Positions 1 to 8,467 of a stretch of 64,000 bases of DNA are shown piece by piece; position 1 is the first letter of the stretch; the number at the start of each line of letters is the position of its first letter. A program made the translations under genes and the position numbers. Location: the NCBI RefSeq assembly GCF_007746075.1, contig NZ_CP036339.1, forward strand, positions 4,927,786 to 4,991,785, read 5' to 3'. Below the pieces are notes generated by a model. It was given only the letters and a program-made list of their open reading frames with translations. It searched no databases and had not been told where the DNA came from. The stretch is from Lacipirellula limnantheis (GTDB taxonomy: Bacteria > Planctomycetota > Planctomycetia > Pirellulales > Lacipirellulaceae).

Positions 1-440
1 CCCAGAATCAACCCCGGCACAGGGCTGTAGCCAAAGTAGATCTTGCGGTTGCTTGGATCGCCCGTGTACCCGACCGTCCGCGGATCGCCCGGATCGACGA
101 TCGACAGCACGTCGTCGGCGCCTTGCACTTCGTGCGTCGCGCCGCCGGGCCGGTTGGTGCTGCCAGCCGGCGTGCCTGGCGTCGGAGCGAGAACTCCGCC
201 CGGGTCCGAGCCGTCCCAGGCGCTCGACCCCTGGGTGTGATCCCACTTGCCGTCGAGCGCGTTGCCGCCGCCCCCCGATTCCGGCACGTCCTGGCCCGGC
301 AAAGCCGAATAGAGATAGAGCAGGGGAGCAGCCCCCGGCGGCAGCGTCGGCGTATCGACGTCGGCGCGAGCGACGCCGCTCGTCAGCAGCGCGGCGGTCG
401 CACTCGCCAGAGAAAGAATTCGCCATCGTGTCAGCTTCAT
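1..440 (-). CDS. Secreted protein, 3' end outside window
   Basis: An open frame runs from ATG at 438-440 to the window edge without a stop, so the C-terminus is missing (about 146 codons seen). Residues 1-26 form a signal peptide: basic start (MKLTRWR), hydrophobic stretch, small residues ending in ARA. The mature part is rich in Gly, Pro, Asp and Thr with no motif I recognise, including a GGGGNALDGKWDH segment. Such proteins are common in planctomycete exported proteomes, often with sorting signals at the missing end. Function unknown. Confidence rests on the clear signal peptide and uninterrupted frame. Confidence 0.7.
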   Translation of the reverse strand, partial: MKLTRWRILSLASATAALLTSGVARADVDTPTLPPGAAPLLYLYSALPGQDVPESGGGGNALDGKWDHTQGSSAWDGSDPGGVLAPTPGTPAGSTNRPGGATHEVQGADDVLSIVDPGDPRTVGYTGDPSNRKIYFGYSPVPGLIL

Positions 441-1188
441 TAGTCAGTTCTCCACAGATGCAGAAGTAGAAGAGAGCTCGATAAGCAGTCACATCCGCCG
501 CGCGCTCGATGCAACGCTGCCCGATGGCAACCGGGCGTTACGCCAGCTATCGCGGTGACTTGCCGCTTCTCCGTTTAGCTCCGCCCAACGGGCCGGCTAA
601 CAATCCCATTGGCGCACGGCTTAGAGGAGACGATGTCGATAGCATAACTGGCTATTCAGGCCCCGGCAACTTTGGCGAGATCGCCCCCTCAAACGTCGCA
701 CTCCGGCAGGCCGCCGCGAATCATTCCGCATGACTTCTGCGCAGGTGCTGGCACAGCCCGCTCCGCGCGGTTGGGATCCGCACCGCAACGACGCCAGCGC
801 CGCAAAAGGACATCAACCCTCTGCTCGATGACCTGCCGCTGATCCGGCGGCGTCGATGCGATGCAGATTGAAAGAGAACTCACGCCCCGCAAATTAATCC
901 ACTTGCCGCATCATGACCACCGGAGAGTCAGCGCCTTGGCGACTTGAAAGCATGTGGGCGCTCGAACAAGAGCGTTCGAGATCGCCGTGGAGTTCGGGCT
1001 ACTCGCTCCCTCGCCTTAGGGTGTTTACCCTAACGCCTCAGGCAATACTGGGGGTGAATCCTTCGCATTCCACGTCTCGGATCTGAGCCGATCACCATGC
1101 ACGAAAAGCGCGACAATTTCATCAACCCGCATTTGCGGTAAACCGATGAACTACCCAACCTAGCGGGCAAACCCTCTAAGGAACGATC
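441..1188. other. Intergenic region, no convincing gene
   Basis: Short frames here lack believable composition or ribosome sites. Two small palindromes are visible: CTCGAAC/GTTCGAG arms at about 961-979, and TTAGGGT-gttt-ACCCTAA at 1016-1033 (7-bp perfect arms, 4-nt loop). The region holds the promoters of the leftward secreted-protein gene and the rightward 106 aa gene. Confidence 0.5.
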
Positions 1189-1509
1189 ATGAATGCCAAG
1201 CCTCCGGCAGCTCCGTCGCCATCGCAAGCCACTTGGCAAATCGTCGCCGAGCTGCCCTATCCTGGATCGCTGACCGCAGTTCACGAACAAGTCCGCACGC
1301 TGCGTCACATCATTGTCGACCGCTTCGATCAAGCGCACGACAATTCGGTCCAATTTTCACTGCGAGGCTATCGCTTCCGCCTCGATCAAGTCGACGGCCG
1401 CCTGGACTTTTGGGTCAACGACGCCGACTGTCCCGTGGAAATCTTGATGGAACCGCTCTGTCATTTAGTCAAGACGCTGGCGATCAAGCGCGGCACGCCG
1501 CTCGCATAA
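1189..1509 (+). CDS. Hypothetical protein, 106 aa
   Basis: ATG preceded by AAGGAACGATC, a reasonable ribosome site. The protein is soluble, with no signal peptide or membrane segment. It begins with a Pro/Ala/Ser-rich tail (about 1-15), then mixed alpha/beta sequence with aromatic and acidic residues (LRGYRFRLDQVDGRLDFWVN). No domain recognised. It stands alone between non-coding stretches. Coding-like composition and the ribosome site support a real gene; function cannot be assigned. Confidence 0.6.
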   Translation: MNAKPPAAPSPSQATWQIVAELPYPGSLTAVHEQVRTLRHIIVDRFDQAHDNSVQFSLRGYRFRLDQVDGRLDFWVNDADCPVEILMEPLCHLVKTLAIKRGTPLA

Positions 1510-1637
1510 AGCTCGCCGGCGCCACTCGCGTGCGGCCAGAGCTAAAGTGCTCGCACCTTAAGCATGTCAAGTGACCCGCGCGCGATCCGCCAGCGGCAAA
1601 CAGACGTGCGCCGCTCAACGCAACAGCCGCAACAGAC

Positions 1638-1775
1638 TCACGGAACCGCCGCTTCCGTCGCCGTACGATTCTCCTGAGCGCGCTGCAGCCGGTACTTCGA
1701 ATAAAACAACCAGCTGCTAAAGGTAAACGCCAGAATCGCAATCAACGCGATGGTCGCCTTCACTGATTTCTTCAT
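1638..1775 (-). CDS. Small single-pass membrane protein, 45 aa
   Basis: A short frame read directly from the sequence: ATG at 1773-1775, TGA at 1638-1640. It encodes a Lys-rich start (MKKSVK), one hydrophobic segment at about residues 8-25 and a charged tail (KYRLQRAQENR). The layout is that of a membrane-anchored microprotein with its tail on the other side. GAGGG lies about 8 nt upstream of the start. Function unknown; the main doubt is its size. Confidence 0.45.
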   Translation of the reverse strand: MKKSVKATIALIAILAFTFSSWLFYSKYRLQRAQENRTATEAAVP

Positions 1776-1856
1776 GGCGTCGCCCTCAGGTTAAGGTGAT
1801 TAGCGGCTAAGTGCCGAAGTGCACCGTCACCACCCTAACCAACTTCCCCCACCCGT

Positions 1857-1879
1857 GCCACTGGCGTGCCGCCAGTGGC
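1857..1879. repeat. Palindromic intergenic repeat, copy 1
   Basis: Perfect 10-bp arms GCCACTGGCG and CGCCAGTGGC separated by TGC. A second copy with the same 21-bp core lies at 4923-4943, so this is a dispersed hairpin repeat and not a chance palindrome. Confidence 0.6.
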
Positions 1880-2069
1880 TAGCGGGTACAGGCGCTCCAT
1901 CCACGATCGCCAGCAAGCAACCTTTCCTACAGACCTATTGACCCTGCCGATCTGTTGCGACCCAACCCCTACACAGCATCGTCTCGCGCTTTCCATGATG
2001 CAGCCGCAGCCCGCGCGGCGTCGGCCCGCTCTTCACGAAATGCTAATCGGGCGCGCGTAGAATGCCGCC

Positions 2070-2480
2070 ATGAATGACTTAGCTCTCATTACGCGTCCGG
2101 CAGCGGAGCCCGCGCCGCCTTTCATCTACTTGCCCGATATGACCGACGCAGATTACGCGCTCGGATTTCGTTACCGGGAGGTGGCAAGTCCGACTGTCAC
2201 GAAGCCCCTTCGTCGGGTCATTGCGGCCGTGTTCCATATCGACGTGAGCAATCGGATCGTGAGGGTTCACGATCCCGTTCTTAACCGGCCTGGCTACGTG
2301 CACCAGTGCTTCGGCATCACCAAGCGATCGAACAAATGCGCATGGCGTCCGGTGCAATTAAAGTTTCCCGACGCCAAGATGGCGCTTCGATCGTGGAAGA
2401 ACGGACTTGACAATCAACAATTTGGCGACGGCATGTTTGCATGCGTCGAAGGACGACTCCCAACCGCAGACGAATACTAA
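2070..2480 (+). CDS. Conserved hypothetical, 136 aa (paralogue A)
   Basis: Soluble protein closely related to the one at 2942-3358. Shared blocks in order: YLPDMTDAD / YLNDLSDGD near residue 20, LGFRYRE / LGFRHRR, the block NRIVRV followed by NRPGYVHQCFG (residues about 61-82), PVQL.FPDA, and a C-terminal FGDG.F..VE..LPT..EY block. The conserved HQCFG and the aromatic and charged residues suggest a folded domain, but no family is recognised. The two copies flank a minus-strand ORF, suggesting a duplicated unit. The start is the first ATG; no strong ribosome site seen. Confidence 0.75.
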   Translation: MNDLALITRPAAEPAPPFIYLPDMTDADYALGFRYREVASPTVTKPLRRVIAAVFHIDVSNRIVRVHDPVLNRPGYVHQCFGITKRSNKCAWRPVQLKFPDAKMALRSWKNGLDNQQFGDGMFACVEGRLPTADEY

Positions 2481-2488
2481 GAAGCCGA

Positions 2489-2773
2489 TCAATACAGTTT
2501 CCGCATCTCTGCGATTCGCCGCTCGATTGCCTGGCACACGTCGGGGCCAGCAGGGAGCGTCACGGAGTCGATCACCGCATTCAGTTCGACGATCGACGTC
2601 GCCGCCAAGTCCACCGACCGCAAGGCTTCGCTGGCGCTCCCGACGACGGCGACTTCGGCCTCGGAACGGCACGCGATGACGGTCCCGAGAAAGGGGACAA
2701 AGAGCAGAGAATCAGCGTGGTCGCCGACGGCGATGCTGGACTCGGCCTCTGGCGCAGTTTGAAGGTAGAGCAT
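2489..2773 (-). CDS. Hypothetical protein, 94 aa
   Basis: Minus-strand frame between the two paralogues, ending 9 bp from the stop of paralogue A (convergent). The protein is acidic and aliphatic (SSIAVGDHADSLLFVPFLG, then a long Val/Ala/Ile-rich stretch) with a helical, charged C-terminus (AIERRIAEMRKLY). The frame stays open upstream for another 23 codons without a start codon, so the N-terminus is uncertain and the gene may be a 5'-truncated remnant. No family recognised. Confidence 0.45.
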   Translation of the reverse strand: MLYLQTAPEAESSIAVGDHADSLLFVPFLGTVIACRSEAEVAVVGSASEALRSVDLAATSIVELNAVIDSVTLPAGPDVCQAIERRIAEMRKLY

Positions 2774-2941
2774 CGTCGCTCCCGCGGTGAGTAGTTGCCG
2801 ACCAGCCGTATTTTCAATCCGAGCGCCATGGATGCAAGCATTTTATTCGCTGCTGGCGGCGATTAACCAACTCTTCACATTTTGGAAACTCGCACGCCTC
2901 AACTTCACAATACGTTCATCTATTCTTCGTAGAGTGGCGCG

Positions 2942-3358
2942 ATGGATTCGCCGCACTCCAAAACGAATGCCTCCGCATTGGAAACGCCGCCGGAGATTCT
3001 GTACCTGAACGACCTGAGCGACGGCGACCGCGAACTGGGGTTTCGCCATCGCAGAATAGCGTGCCCAACGATTGAGATGCCGCTGCGCCGCGTGAAGGCA
3101 GTCGTGTTTGCCATCGACGCGAGCAACCGCATCGTCCGCGTCTTTGACGGGGTGTTCAATCGCCCCGGCTACGTTCACCAGTGCTTCGGCGTCTTGAAGA
3201 AGCGGCGGTCCGCTCGCGGATGGTATCCCGTCCAGCTCACTTTCCCGGACGCCGTGATGGCCCTGAATTCATGGCAGAACGGGAAAGACAACCGTGAGTT
3301 CGGCGACGGAACGTTCACGTATGTCGAAGCTGAGCTCCCGACCCAGGCGGAGTATTGA
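2942..3358 (+). CDS. Conserved hypothetical, 138 aa (paralogue B)
   Basis: Second copy of the 136-138 aa family. It aligns with the protein at 2070-2480 over nearly its full length without large gaps and keeps the NRPGYVHQCFG block and the FGDGTF..VE.ELPT..EY tail. Divergence is spread evenly, so both copies appear under selection and not a fresh duplication. ATG follows a short AT-rich stretch; no strong ribosome site. Function unknown. Confidence 0.75.
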   Translation: MDSPHSKTNASALETPPEILYLNDLSDGDRELGFRHRRIACPTIEMPLRRVKAVVFAIDASNRIVRVFDGVFNRPGYVHQCFGVLKKRRSARGWYPVQLTFPDAVMALNSWQNGKDNREFGDGTFTYVEAELPTQAEY

Positions 3359-3543
3359 GACCAAAAGCACGAAGATCAGCGGCCAAGAAAAAGAGCACGA
3401 CGACCGTTCAGCGGGATGCATAGCTAATCGGCCGCCGCGCGTTGGATGACACAACTCCGCGCGGGGCGTCTTGCTTGGTCGGTAATTGTGTCGAGCGATT
3501 GGAAATCGCCTACGGCAGCGAAGTGAAGATTCAATGAAGAACC

Positions 3544-3768
3544 TTAACCCGCCGCGCTTCTCGCTGCCTTGTGGAACACGTTGTGGTGCTCGATAAACGC
3601 GCTCACTTTGTTGCGGTCGATCGCTTCTTTTTCAAAGTGAAACCAGCGGCTAGGCCCGCCTGTCGTTTGGCACACCGGGCAGGTCCACCGCGCGGCAAAC
3701 TGGCCCGACTTCGTTTGGACGTGAATTTCGTACTTGATGCCGTCGCGCTCGTAGTACTCAGCAGCCAT
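3544..3768 (-). CDS. Small CxxC protein, 74 aa
   Basis: Short soluble protein with one CPVC pair (TCPVCQTTGGPSRW) at about residues 29-41, likely half of a metal site or a redox pair. The N-terminus (MAAEYYERDGIKYEIHVQT) resembles a beta-hairpin and the C-terminus is helical with several His and Lys. It stands alone, so no partner is suggested. Composition is clearly coding-like; function unknown. Confidence 0.6.
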   Translation of the reverse strand: MAAEYYERDGIKYEIHVQTKSGQFAARWTCPVCQTTGGPSRWFHFEKEAIDRNKVSAFIEHHNVFHKAARSAAG

Positions 3769-3994
3769 ATCTATCCCCGCGCATCAATTTGGAGCCGCCT
3801 CAAGAGGGTCCGTATGATACGCGATTGACGGCGTGAATCAAAATTTATCACCGACACCGACGATTCCCTCGGCGCTAGGGGCGGGGGGACTCTGGTACGA
3901 TAATTGCGTGACGCGTCAGGCGTCGTTCCCGGTGGCCAACCCCTCCTGACGCACCTTCATGCCAACGCCTACGCTTCGGCTGTCAGCTGCCGCG

Positions 3995-4183
3995 ATGATT
4001 CAAACAAGCGGCGACCGCGTCATTATTCGCGTGGAACCGCACGGCGAAGGTCACCACGCCATCGCCAGAATGTTCGCTGGCGGCGGCAAATGCCGGTTAC
4101 TGCACGGAGACCGCTTGACGCTGATACAGATCGTCGAGCTGCGGACCGATAGCGGGGCGCCTGAATGGCACGCCGTCATTTAG
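3995..4183 (+). CDS. Hypothetical protein, about 62 aa
   Basis: The frame opens at 3959, but the natural-looking part starts at the ATG at 3995 (MIQTSGDRVIIRVEPHGEG). It reads like a small beta-rich protein with hydrophobic and charged residues alternating and a Gly-rich turn (FAGGGKCRLL). Upstream is an inverted GCGTCAGG/CCTGACGC pair (about 3916-3955) that may be regulatory. No family recognised; start and reality moderately uncertain. Confidence 0.4.
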   Translation: MIQTSGDRVIIRVEPHGEGHHAIARMFAGGGKCRLLHGDRLTLIQIVELRTDSGAPEWHAVI

Positions 4184-4234
4184 GGCTGCACATTCCTACT
4201 GACGTGCGCGCGGGCGAGGCTGTCGAAATTGGCT

Positions 4235-4474
4235 TTAGGTCCGATACAGCAGCCCGGGCGGAGCAAATTCTAAGCCCGCGTCCCAAGCGTCCATTGCCAT
4301 CAACAGCAAACGCGCCGGCAGCGTCGTCGATCGATCACCGCCCAGGGCGCCCTCTTCGCCACGCAAAATCGAACGAGTTGCAACGGGCGATCGAAATTCA
4401 CACAACGGAAGTGACGCGAACATGTCGTTCGCTTCTCTAATTAACGTCACTTCAATCGAGAGTCCGTGGTCCAC
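4235..4474 (-). CDS. Doubtful hypothetical protein, 79 aa
   Basis: Minus-strand frame with plausible but unremarkable composition: an Ile/Leu-rich N-terminus, a helical middle (LLLMAMDAWDAGLEF) and no motif. No ribosome site is evident and there is no related copy in the window. It may be a degenerate remnant in a region full of repeats. Confidence 0.3.
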   Translation of the reverse strand: MDHGLSIEVTLIREANDMFASLPLCEFRSPVATRSILRGEEGALGGDRSTTLPARLLLMAMDAWDAGLEFAPPGLLYRT

Positions 4475-4612
4475 TGCGAGTACACTTGGCGAAATTCTTG
4501 AAAATCTTGGTCGCCCTGGGCCGCATATCGCGCCGCAAGATTGCGAATGTACTTATTCATGTCGCCGGCAGCCATCGATCACCCCTATCGAAGCGACATT
4601 GGCCAGGAAAAT

Positions 4613-4781
4613 CACGGCGGCCCCGGAAAGTAGCCGTAGAAGCGGGGCCGCCGTGGCAGGATATGAGAATAACGCGACGACCCCAGGAAGTGGCGGTAGA
4701 AGTTGGGGCCGTCGCGGCGGTGGTTCAATAACGCGGCGGCCGGACCCCAGCCAATCAACGTTGCCTTTCGGCCGCCGCGTT
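4613..4781. repeat. Three consecutive covarying hairpins
   Basis: Three inverted repeats in a row. Hairpin 1: CACGGCGGCCCC (4613-4624) with GGGGCCGCCGTG (4644-4655), 12 of 12 paired. Hairpin 2: CGCGACGACCCCA (4673-4685) with TGGGGCCGTCGCG (4704-4716), 12 of 13. Hairpin 3: AACGCGGCGGCCG (4730-4742) with CGGCCGCCGCGTT (4769-4781), 13 of 13. Loops 1 and 2 are alike (GGAAAGTAGCCGTAGAAGC, GGAAGTGGCGGTAGAAGT). Stem sequences differ between units while pairing is kept, which suggests selection on structure. Confidence 0.65.
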
Positions 4782-4922
4782 AGGAGTGTGAGCGGATTCT
4801 AGCGGGCGATTGTGAAGACAACTGCTAGCTGGAAATGAAGAGTTGAGAAATCAAAGGGCGTCATCAAAGGAGGCATGACGAATCATTTGCCGGCTGGTGG
4901 CGCCGGCAGGCCTTCCCTGGAC

Positions 4923-4943
4923 GCCACTGGCGTGCCGCCAGTG
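4923..4943. repeat. Palindromic intergenic repeat, copy 2
   Basis: Second copy of the hairpin repeat at 1857-1879. The 21-bp core is identical; the right arm ends two bases short of the first copy's palindrome. Confidence 0.55.
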
Positions 4944-5105
4944 CTGAAGTGCCCAACGGCATGGCTACCGACCGACTCGCAAGCAGCCTGAAGAACAAGG
5001 CCTCCTGCTGCCTGAAATTGAAAACTCGCTACTTTCCTGATTCTCAACAGTATGATGCTAGTGGCACCCATCGCTATGCGGCTCGGCGCTACTATATTGC
5101 CCCAG

Positions 5106-5834
5106 ATGAAGTTCCACCGGCAAGACTTTCTCGATGCCCTCAATCAACGAGATGCTCGCGCTGCGCGCCGCAATCTGGAACTCCCAGCCGACATGCTTCT
5201 AGAGACTGAGCGAGTTGGCGAAGATCGAACGCAAATCGAAAACTGGATGCGGGAGGAAGGCCTCGAGTTCGCGCGGGCCATGCTGGAGCACACGGCGCAA
5301 GAAGTCGCGCTCTCCCAAACGTGGTTCCCTATTCTCCAACAGTTTGCTCACGAGAAGCGGCTAGCCAGCCCATTGCCGGAACATGCATCGCTCTCTAGCA
5401 TCGATCACGTCATTCATCGCGTGCTGGGGCCGAAGATAAAAAGCAAAGGATCGCTGCCGCAAATCCGTGAAAGCAGAATACCAATATTCTCCGCGCCGCT
5501 ACCGGCGCTGCCCTTCGTGATGGCCGAATGGTCGTCGACGTACGCCAATTCCATATTCCTGACGCCGAATGAACTCGAAGAATGGCGAGCCCTCTATCGC
5601 GTCGACGAGGATGCGCCGTGGTGGAACTTTTATTACAGCTGGGACGCAGAGCTTGATGTAGTTCTCGAAGAGGAGTGGAACATCAGCCCGTTGTCGCCAG
5701 GAGCGAGAACCTTACTGATCACTTGGGGATCATGCGTCGGCCCACTGGCCGGAAGTTGGTCGCAGGAACTGTGGGGCATCGACGCCAGCGGCGCTGAAGT
5801 CTTCATCGAAGATCTTGGCTGCAGCGTCGCCTGA
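5106..5834 (+). CDS. Hypothetical protein, about 242 aa
   Basis: The frame opens at 5052, but the ATG at 5106 (MKFHRQDFLDALNQRD) gives a more natural N-terminus. The first half is helical and charged (LEFARAMLEHTAQEVALS). The second half is Trp-rich (MAEWSSTYANS, APWWNFYYSWDAELD, ISPLSPGARTLLITWGS). No signal peptide, membrane span or known catalytic motif. No strong ribosome site for either start. It lies just downstream of the hairpin repeats and ends 91 bp from the stop of the convergent AAA+ gene. Function unknown. Confidence 0.6.
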   Translation: MKFHRQDFLDALNQRDARAARRNLELPADMLLETERVGEDRTQIENWMREEGLEFARAMLEHTAQEVALSQTWFPILQQFAHEKRLASPLPEHASLSSIDHVIHRVLGPKIKSKGSLPQIRESRIPIFSAPLPALPFVMAEWSSTYANSIFLTPNELEEWRALYRVDEDAPWWNFYYSWDAELDVVLEEEWNISPLSPGARTLLITWGSCVGPLAGSWSQELWGIDASGAEVFIEDLGCSVA

Positions 5835-5924
5835 GCTGGCCAGGATCGGCTGCCACGGCTGTGCCGACAGCGATGCCTTCCATCGGACGCAGTCATCACG
5901 ACGCACTATTTTGGCGGCGAAGAT

Positions 5925-7376
5925 TTAGCCGCCGCAACCACTGCCGGAACCTAAAGGCGTCGCCGGAACAGAATACCCAATCACTCGTCCGCTCACAGAT
6001 CCTTGATTCGACAACAGTTCATTCAGTGCCTCTTGCACGTCCTGCGCTTCGATCTTCGCGTCGCCAGTTCGAGCCAAATGCAATTGAATGGCCCGGCGCA
6101 CCAACTCTTTGATGAAGGCGGCGCTGGCTCCCTGGGTGACGCCGACCACCTTCTCAACGACCTCCGGCAATAGTTCCACGTCCGCAGCGTAGAGCAGCGC
6201 CAGCCGCGTACGTTCAGCGGCGCTCGGTGCGGCAAACTTGACCGCCTGATCCACGCGACCCGGTCGCGCCGCCAATGCTTCCTCCAGTAGTTCCGGCCGG
6301 TTCGTCGTCAGAATGAAAATGATCTCGGCGTCTTGAGCCAGCCCGTCCATCTCATTCAACAACTGATTCAATAGCGGCTCCTCGCAAGACATGCCGCTGG
6401 TAACTCGCTCCTTGGCGACGAGGTCGATATCCTCGATCACCACCAGCGACGGTTGCAAAAGCCGGGCCAGCGCCATGTATTCGGTCAACTGCGCAACTTG
6501 GGCGCCAGTAATGATCAGCGTCGTGTGGCCTGGCAACGATCCGATCAAATAGCGAATCGTATAGGTCTTGCCGTTGCCCGGCGGGCCGTGGAACAATAGC
6601 CCCTTCTTCGTAGACTGTTGCAGCTCTCGCAGCCGACGTCGCTGTGCCGCGAACTGCAGAACATTGCGTTCGACCAGCCCCAACGTTTCTTCAGGCAAGA
6701 TAACGTTTTCACGTTTCACCGGCGTCATCTGGTGCACTTTGATGCCGGTCCCTTCGCCCCCGTAGCTTTCGCCGTTTTCAAGCGACAGCACTTTGCCACG
6801 GTAGGACTCCGCCTTCTTGACCGCCGATTCGAGTTGCGACAAGAACTCGCCGGAAATCTTGGCGCCCTTCTCATCGTTGTTCGTCGCGACGTGAATCTTA
6901 ATCCGAGGCGGTTCTTGGAAAGCGAACACCTTGCTCAGTAGAACTGCCATTCGCAGGCCATCGACGCTCGCAATCCATAAAGCGTTGCGAGGACAGCGCA
7001 TGTAAGCCTCGCCGCCGATGTTCACGTCTTCATTCTGCAGCGGCACTTCCCACGCGCTGGCGCCGGCAGTCATCAGGTAAGACAGGTCGATGCCGAACAT
7101 ATCTTCGTCGACCCGCACGCCGCAAAGATGATGAACCTCGGAGACGCGACCGAAATACTCCTCAATCGCACGTTGTAGATCCGCGCGAATCCGAGCCGGA
7201 AACTGCCGTTCGGTGACCGTCAGACAGGCCAGCGACGTCGGTTTAAATGCGTCGCACAGACGGCGATAGACGACAGAGGACCGCGCCTTCTGAACTCGAT
7301 CGGAAATGATCCCGCCCGCTATCAAACCGACCAGCATGCTCGCCACGCACGATGCGACAATTTCCCACGTATTCAT
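5925..7376 (-). CDS. Membrane-anchored AAA+ ATPase, 483 aa
   Basis: One N-terminal membrane segment (about residues 5-25, Ala/Val/Leu/Gly-rich) tethers a cytoplasmic protein. A middle region of unknown fold (about 40-225) precedes an AAA+ module with Walker A GPPGNGKT near residue 265, Walker B LVVIEDID near 315, and a sensor/arginine-finger region LTTNRPELLEEAL and RPGRVDQ. The motor resembles the FtsH/proteasomal/BCS1 group of AAA proteins, but no zinc protease follows, so this is probably a membrane-linked unfoldase or remodeller. The start at 7376 is chosen over GTG at 7481 because it puts the membrane segment at the N-terminus. C-terminal tail is Gly/Ser-rich. Confidence 0.8.
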   Translation of the reverse strand: MNTWEIVASCVASMLVGLIAGGIISDRVQKARSSVVYRRLCDAFKPTSLACLTVTERQFPARIRADLQRAIEEYFGRVSEVHHLCGVRVDEDMFGIDLSYLMTAGASAWEVPLQNEDVNIGGEAYMRCPRNALWIASVDGLRMAVLLSKVFAFQEPPRIKIHVATNNDEKGAKISGEFLSQLESAVKKAESYRGKVLSLENGESYGGEGTGIKVHQMTPVKRENVILPEETLGLVERNVLQFAAQRRRLRELQQSTKKGLLFHGPPGNGKTYTIRYLIGSLPGHTTLIITGAQVAQLTEYMALARLLQPSLVVIEDIDLVAKERVTSGMSCEEPLLNQLLNEMDGLAQDAEIIFILTTNRPELLEEALAARPGRVDQAVKFAAPSAAERTRLALLYAADVELLPEVVEKVVGVTQGASAAFIKELVRRAIQLHLARTGDAKIEAQDVQEALNELLSNQGSVSGRVIGYSVPATPLGSGSGCGG

Positions 7377-7961
7377 TCTTCGCGCCCAATTCGCATTGCG
7401 GTTGCCAATCGCTGCCAAACGTCCAAGTGTAACGGCGTCACAATACGAGAGTATCTTAACTTTTCGGCCTGAGGGCCCCACAGAAACACCTAAGCTCGCC
7501 CAAGAATTCAGCGAGCATGTTGAAATTGGCCGCCCTCCTCGCTATAGTGAACGCCTGAACATATACTGAGGGCAGGGGCAAATCTCCAGCCCGCGCTGCG
7601 AGAGGCGTTCGATGCTGCGCAGCCAGTGCTCGGCCCGCGCTCCTGCATGGCCAGAGACTTTTGCGACTTTTGCGTCCGAACGCGCAAGTCCAGAAACGCA
7701 GAATTCACTCCCGTTTTCCAAGCCAATTTTGTCCTCACAACCCAAGAAACACCGACTCCCAACGCTCCGCAACCGGCAGCCCAAGGCGAGACTTTTGCGG
7801 CACATTAATGGGGCCCCCCGTCGATGCACGCAAAAGCAAACTTCAAAAAAAGAGATTAGCCGCGACGCGCCGCGGAGCGCTTGCCGCCTTCGATCAAACC
7901 ACCAGTAACTAGCGACTAGCATCAGACGACTGACGCGACGACAGTCGCCTTGTGGTCACCT

Positions 7962-8059
7962 CAACCCCAAGGATGAAACCAACTTAAGACCTCTGTCGCC
8001 TAAAACGCATCAGGCGACATAAAGACCCACGCGACAGAAATCAGCCCTCCCGGAAGGCC
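7962..8059. repeat. 98-bp intergenic repeat, copy A
   Basis: Direct repeat of 8299-8395, clearly similar over the full length. Its core is a hairpin with TGTCGCC (7994-8000) and GGCGACA (8013-8019). Arms are identical in both copies while the 12-nt loop varies. Confidence 0.65.
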
Positions 8060-8068
8060 AAGAGAAAG

Positions 8069-8108
8069 GAACGCGGATGGACGCGGATTCACCGGATTTT
8101 CGCGGATC
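8069..8108 (-). repeat. 40-bp dispersed repeat, inverted copy
   Basis: Contains ACGCGGATGGACGCGGATT and GGATTTTCGCGGAT, the reverse complement of the units at 8163-8202 and 8428-8467. Three copies occur within 400 bp. Confidence 0.6.
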
Positions 8109-8162
8109 GAGAAGAACGACTCTCAGCAACGCAAGCCGATATGCCCAACTCCTCCCGACTAC

Positions 8163-8202
8163 ATCCGCGTCCATCCGCCCAATCCGCGAAAATCCGCGTT
8201 CC
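8163..8202 (+). repeat. 40-bp dispersed repeat, direct copy 1
   Basis: Unit begins ATCCGCGTCCATCCGCC and continues AATCCGCGAAAATCCGCGT. It matches 8428-8467 with few changes and is inverted relative to 8069-8108, so a large foldback could form. Confidence 0.6.
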
Positions 8203-8298
8203 ATCCGTCGCCTCGCATCACCTCGTCCCGCCAACGTCCAACATCCAACAGCTGACCACTGACGCGTGTCGCAGCAACTGTCGCCCAATTGCCGCCCC

Positions 8299-8395
8299 CA
8301 ACCCCAATAGTGAAGCCAACTTGAGACGACTGTCGCCCAAAACGCGTCAGGCGACACAAAGACCTAGGCGACAGAGATCATGCCTCCTGAAAGGC
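8299..8395. repeat. 98-bp intergenic repeat, copy B
   Basis: Second copy of 7962-8059. Hairpin arms TGTCGCC (8331-8337) and GGCGACA (8350-8356) are conserved. Confidence 0.65.
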
Positions 8396-8427
8396 AAAGC
8401 AACTTGGTCTGTTCCCCTCACAATTCG

Positions 8428-8467
8428 ATCCGCGTCCATCCGCCAAATCCGCGAAAATCCGCGTCCC
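8428..8467 (+). repeat. 40-bp dispersed repeat, direct copy 2
   Basis: Same unit as 8163-8202, about 200 bp upstream of the recA start. Confidence 0.6.

Noticed and set aside
4949-5110. RHS/YD-repeat fragment before the 242 aa ORF
   Set aside because: A stretch with several Tyr and Arg looked similar at first, but no YD-repeat or RHS core sequence is present.
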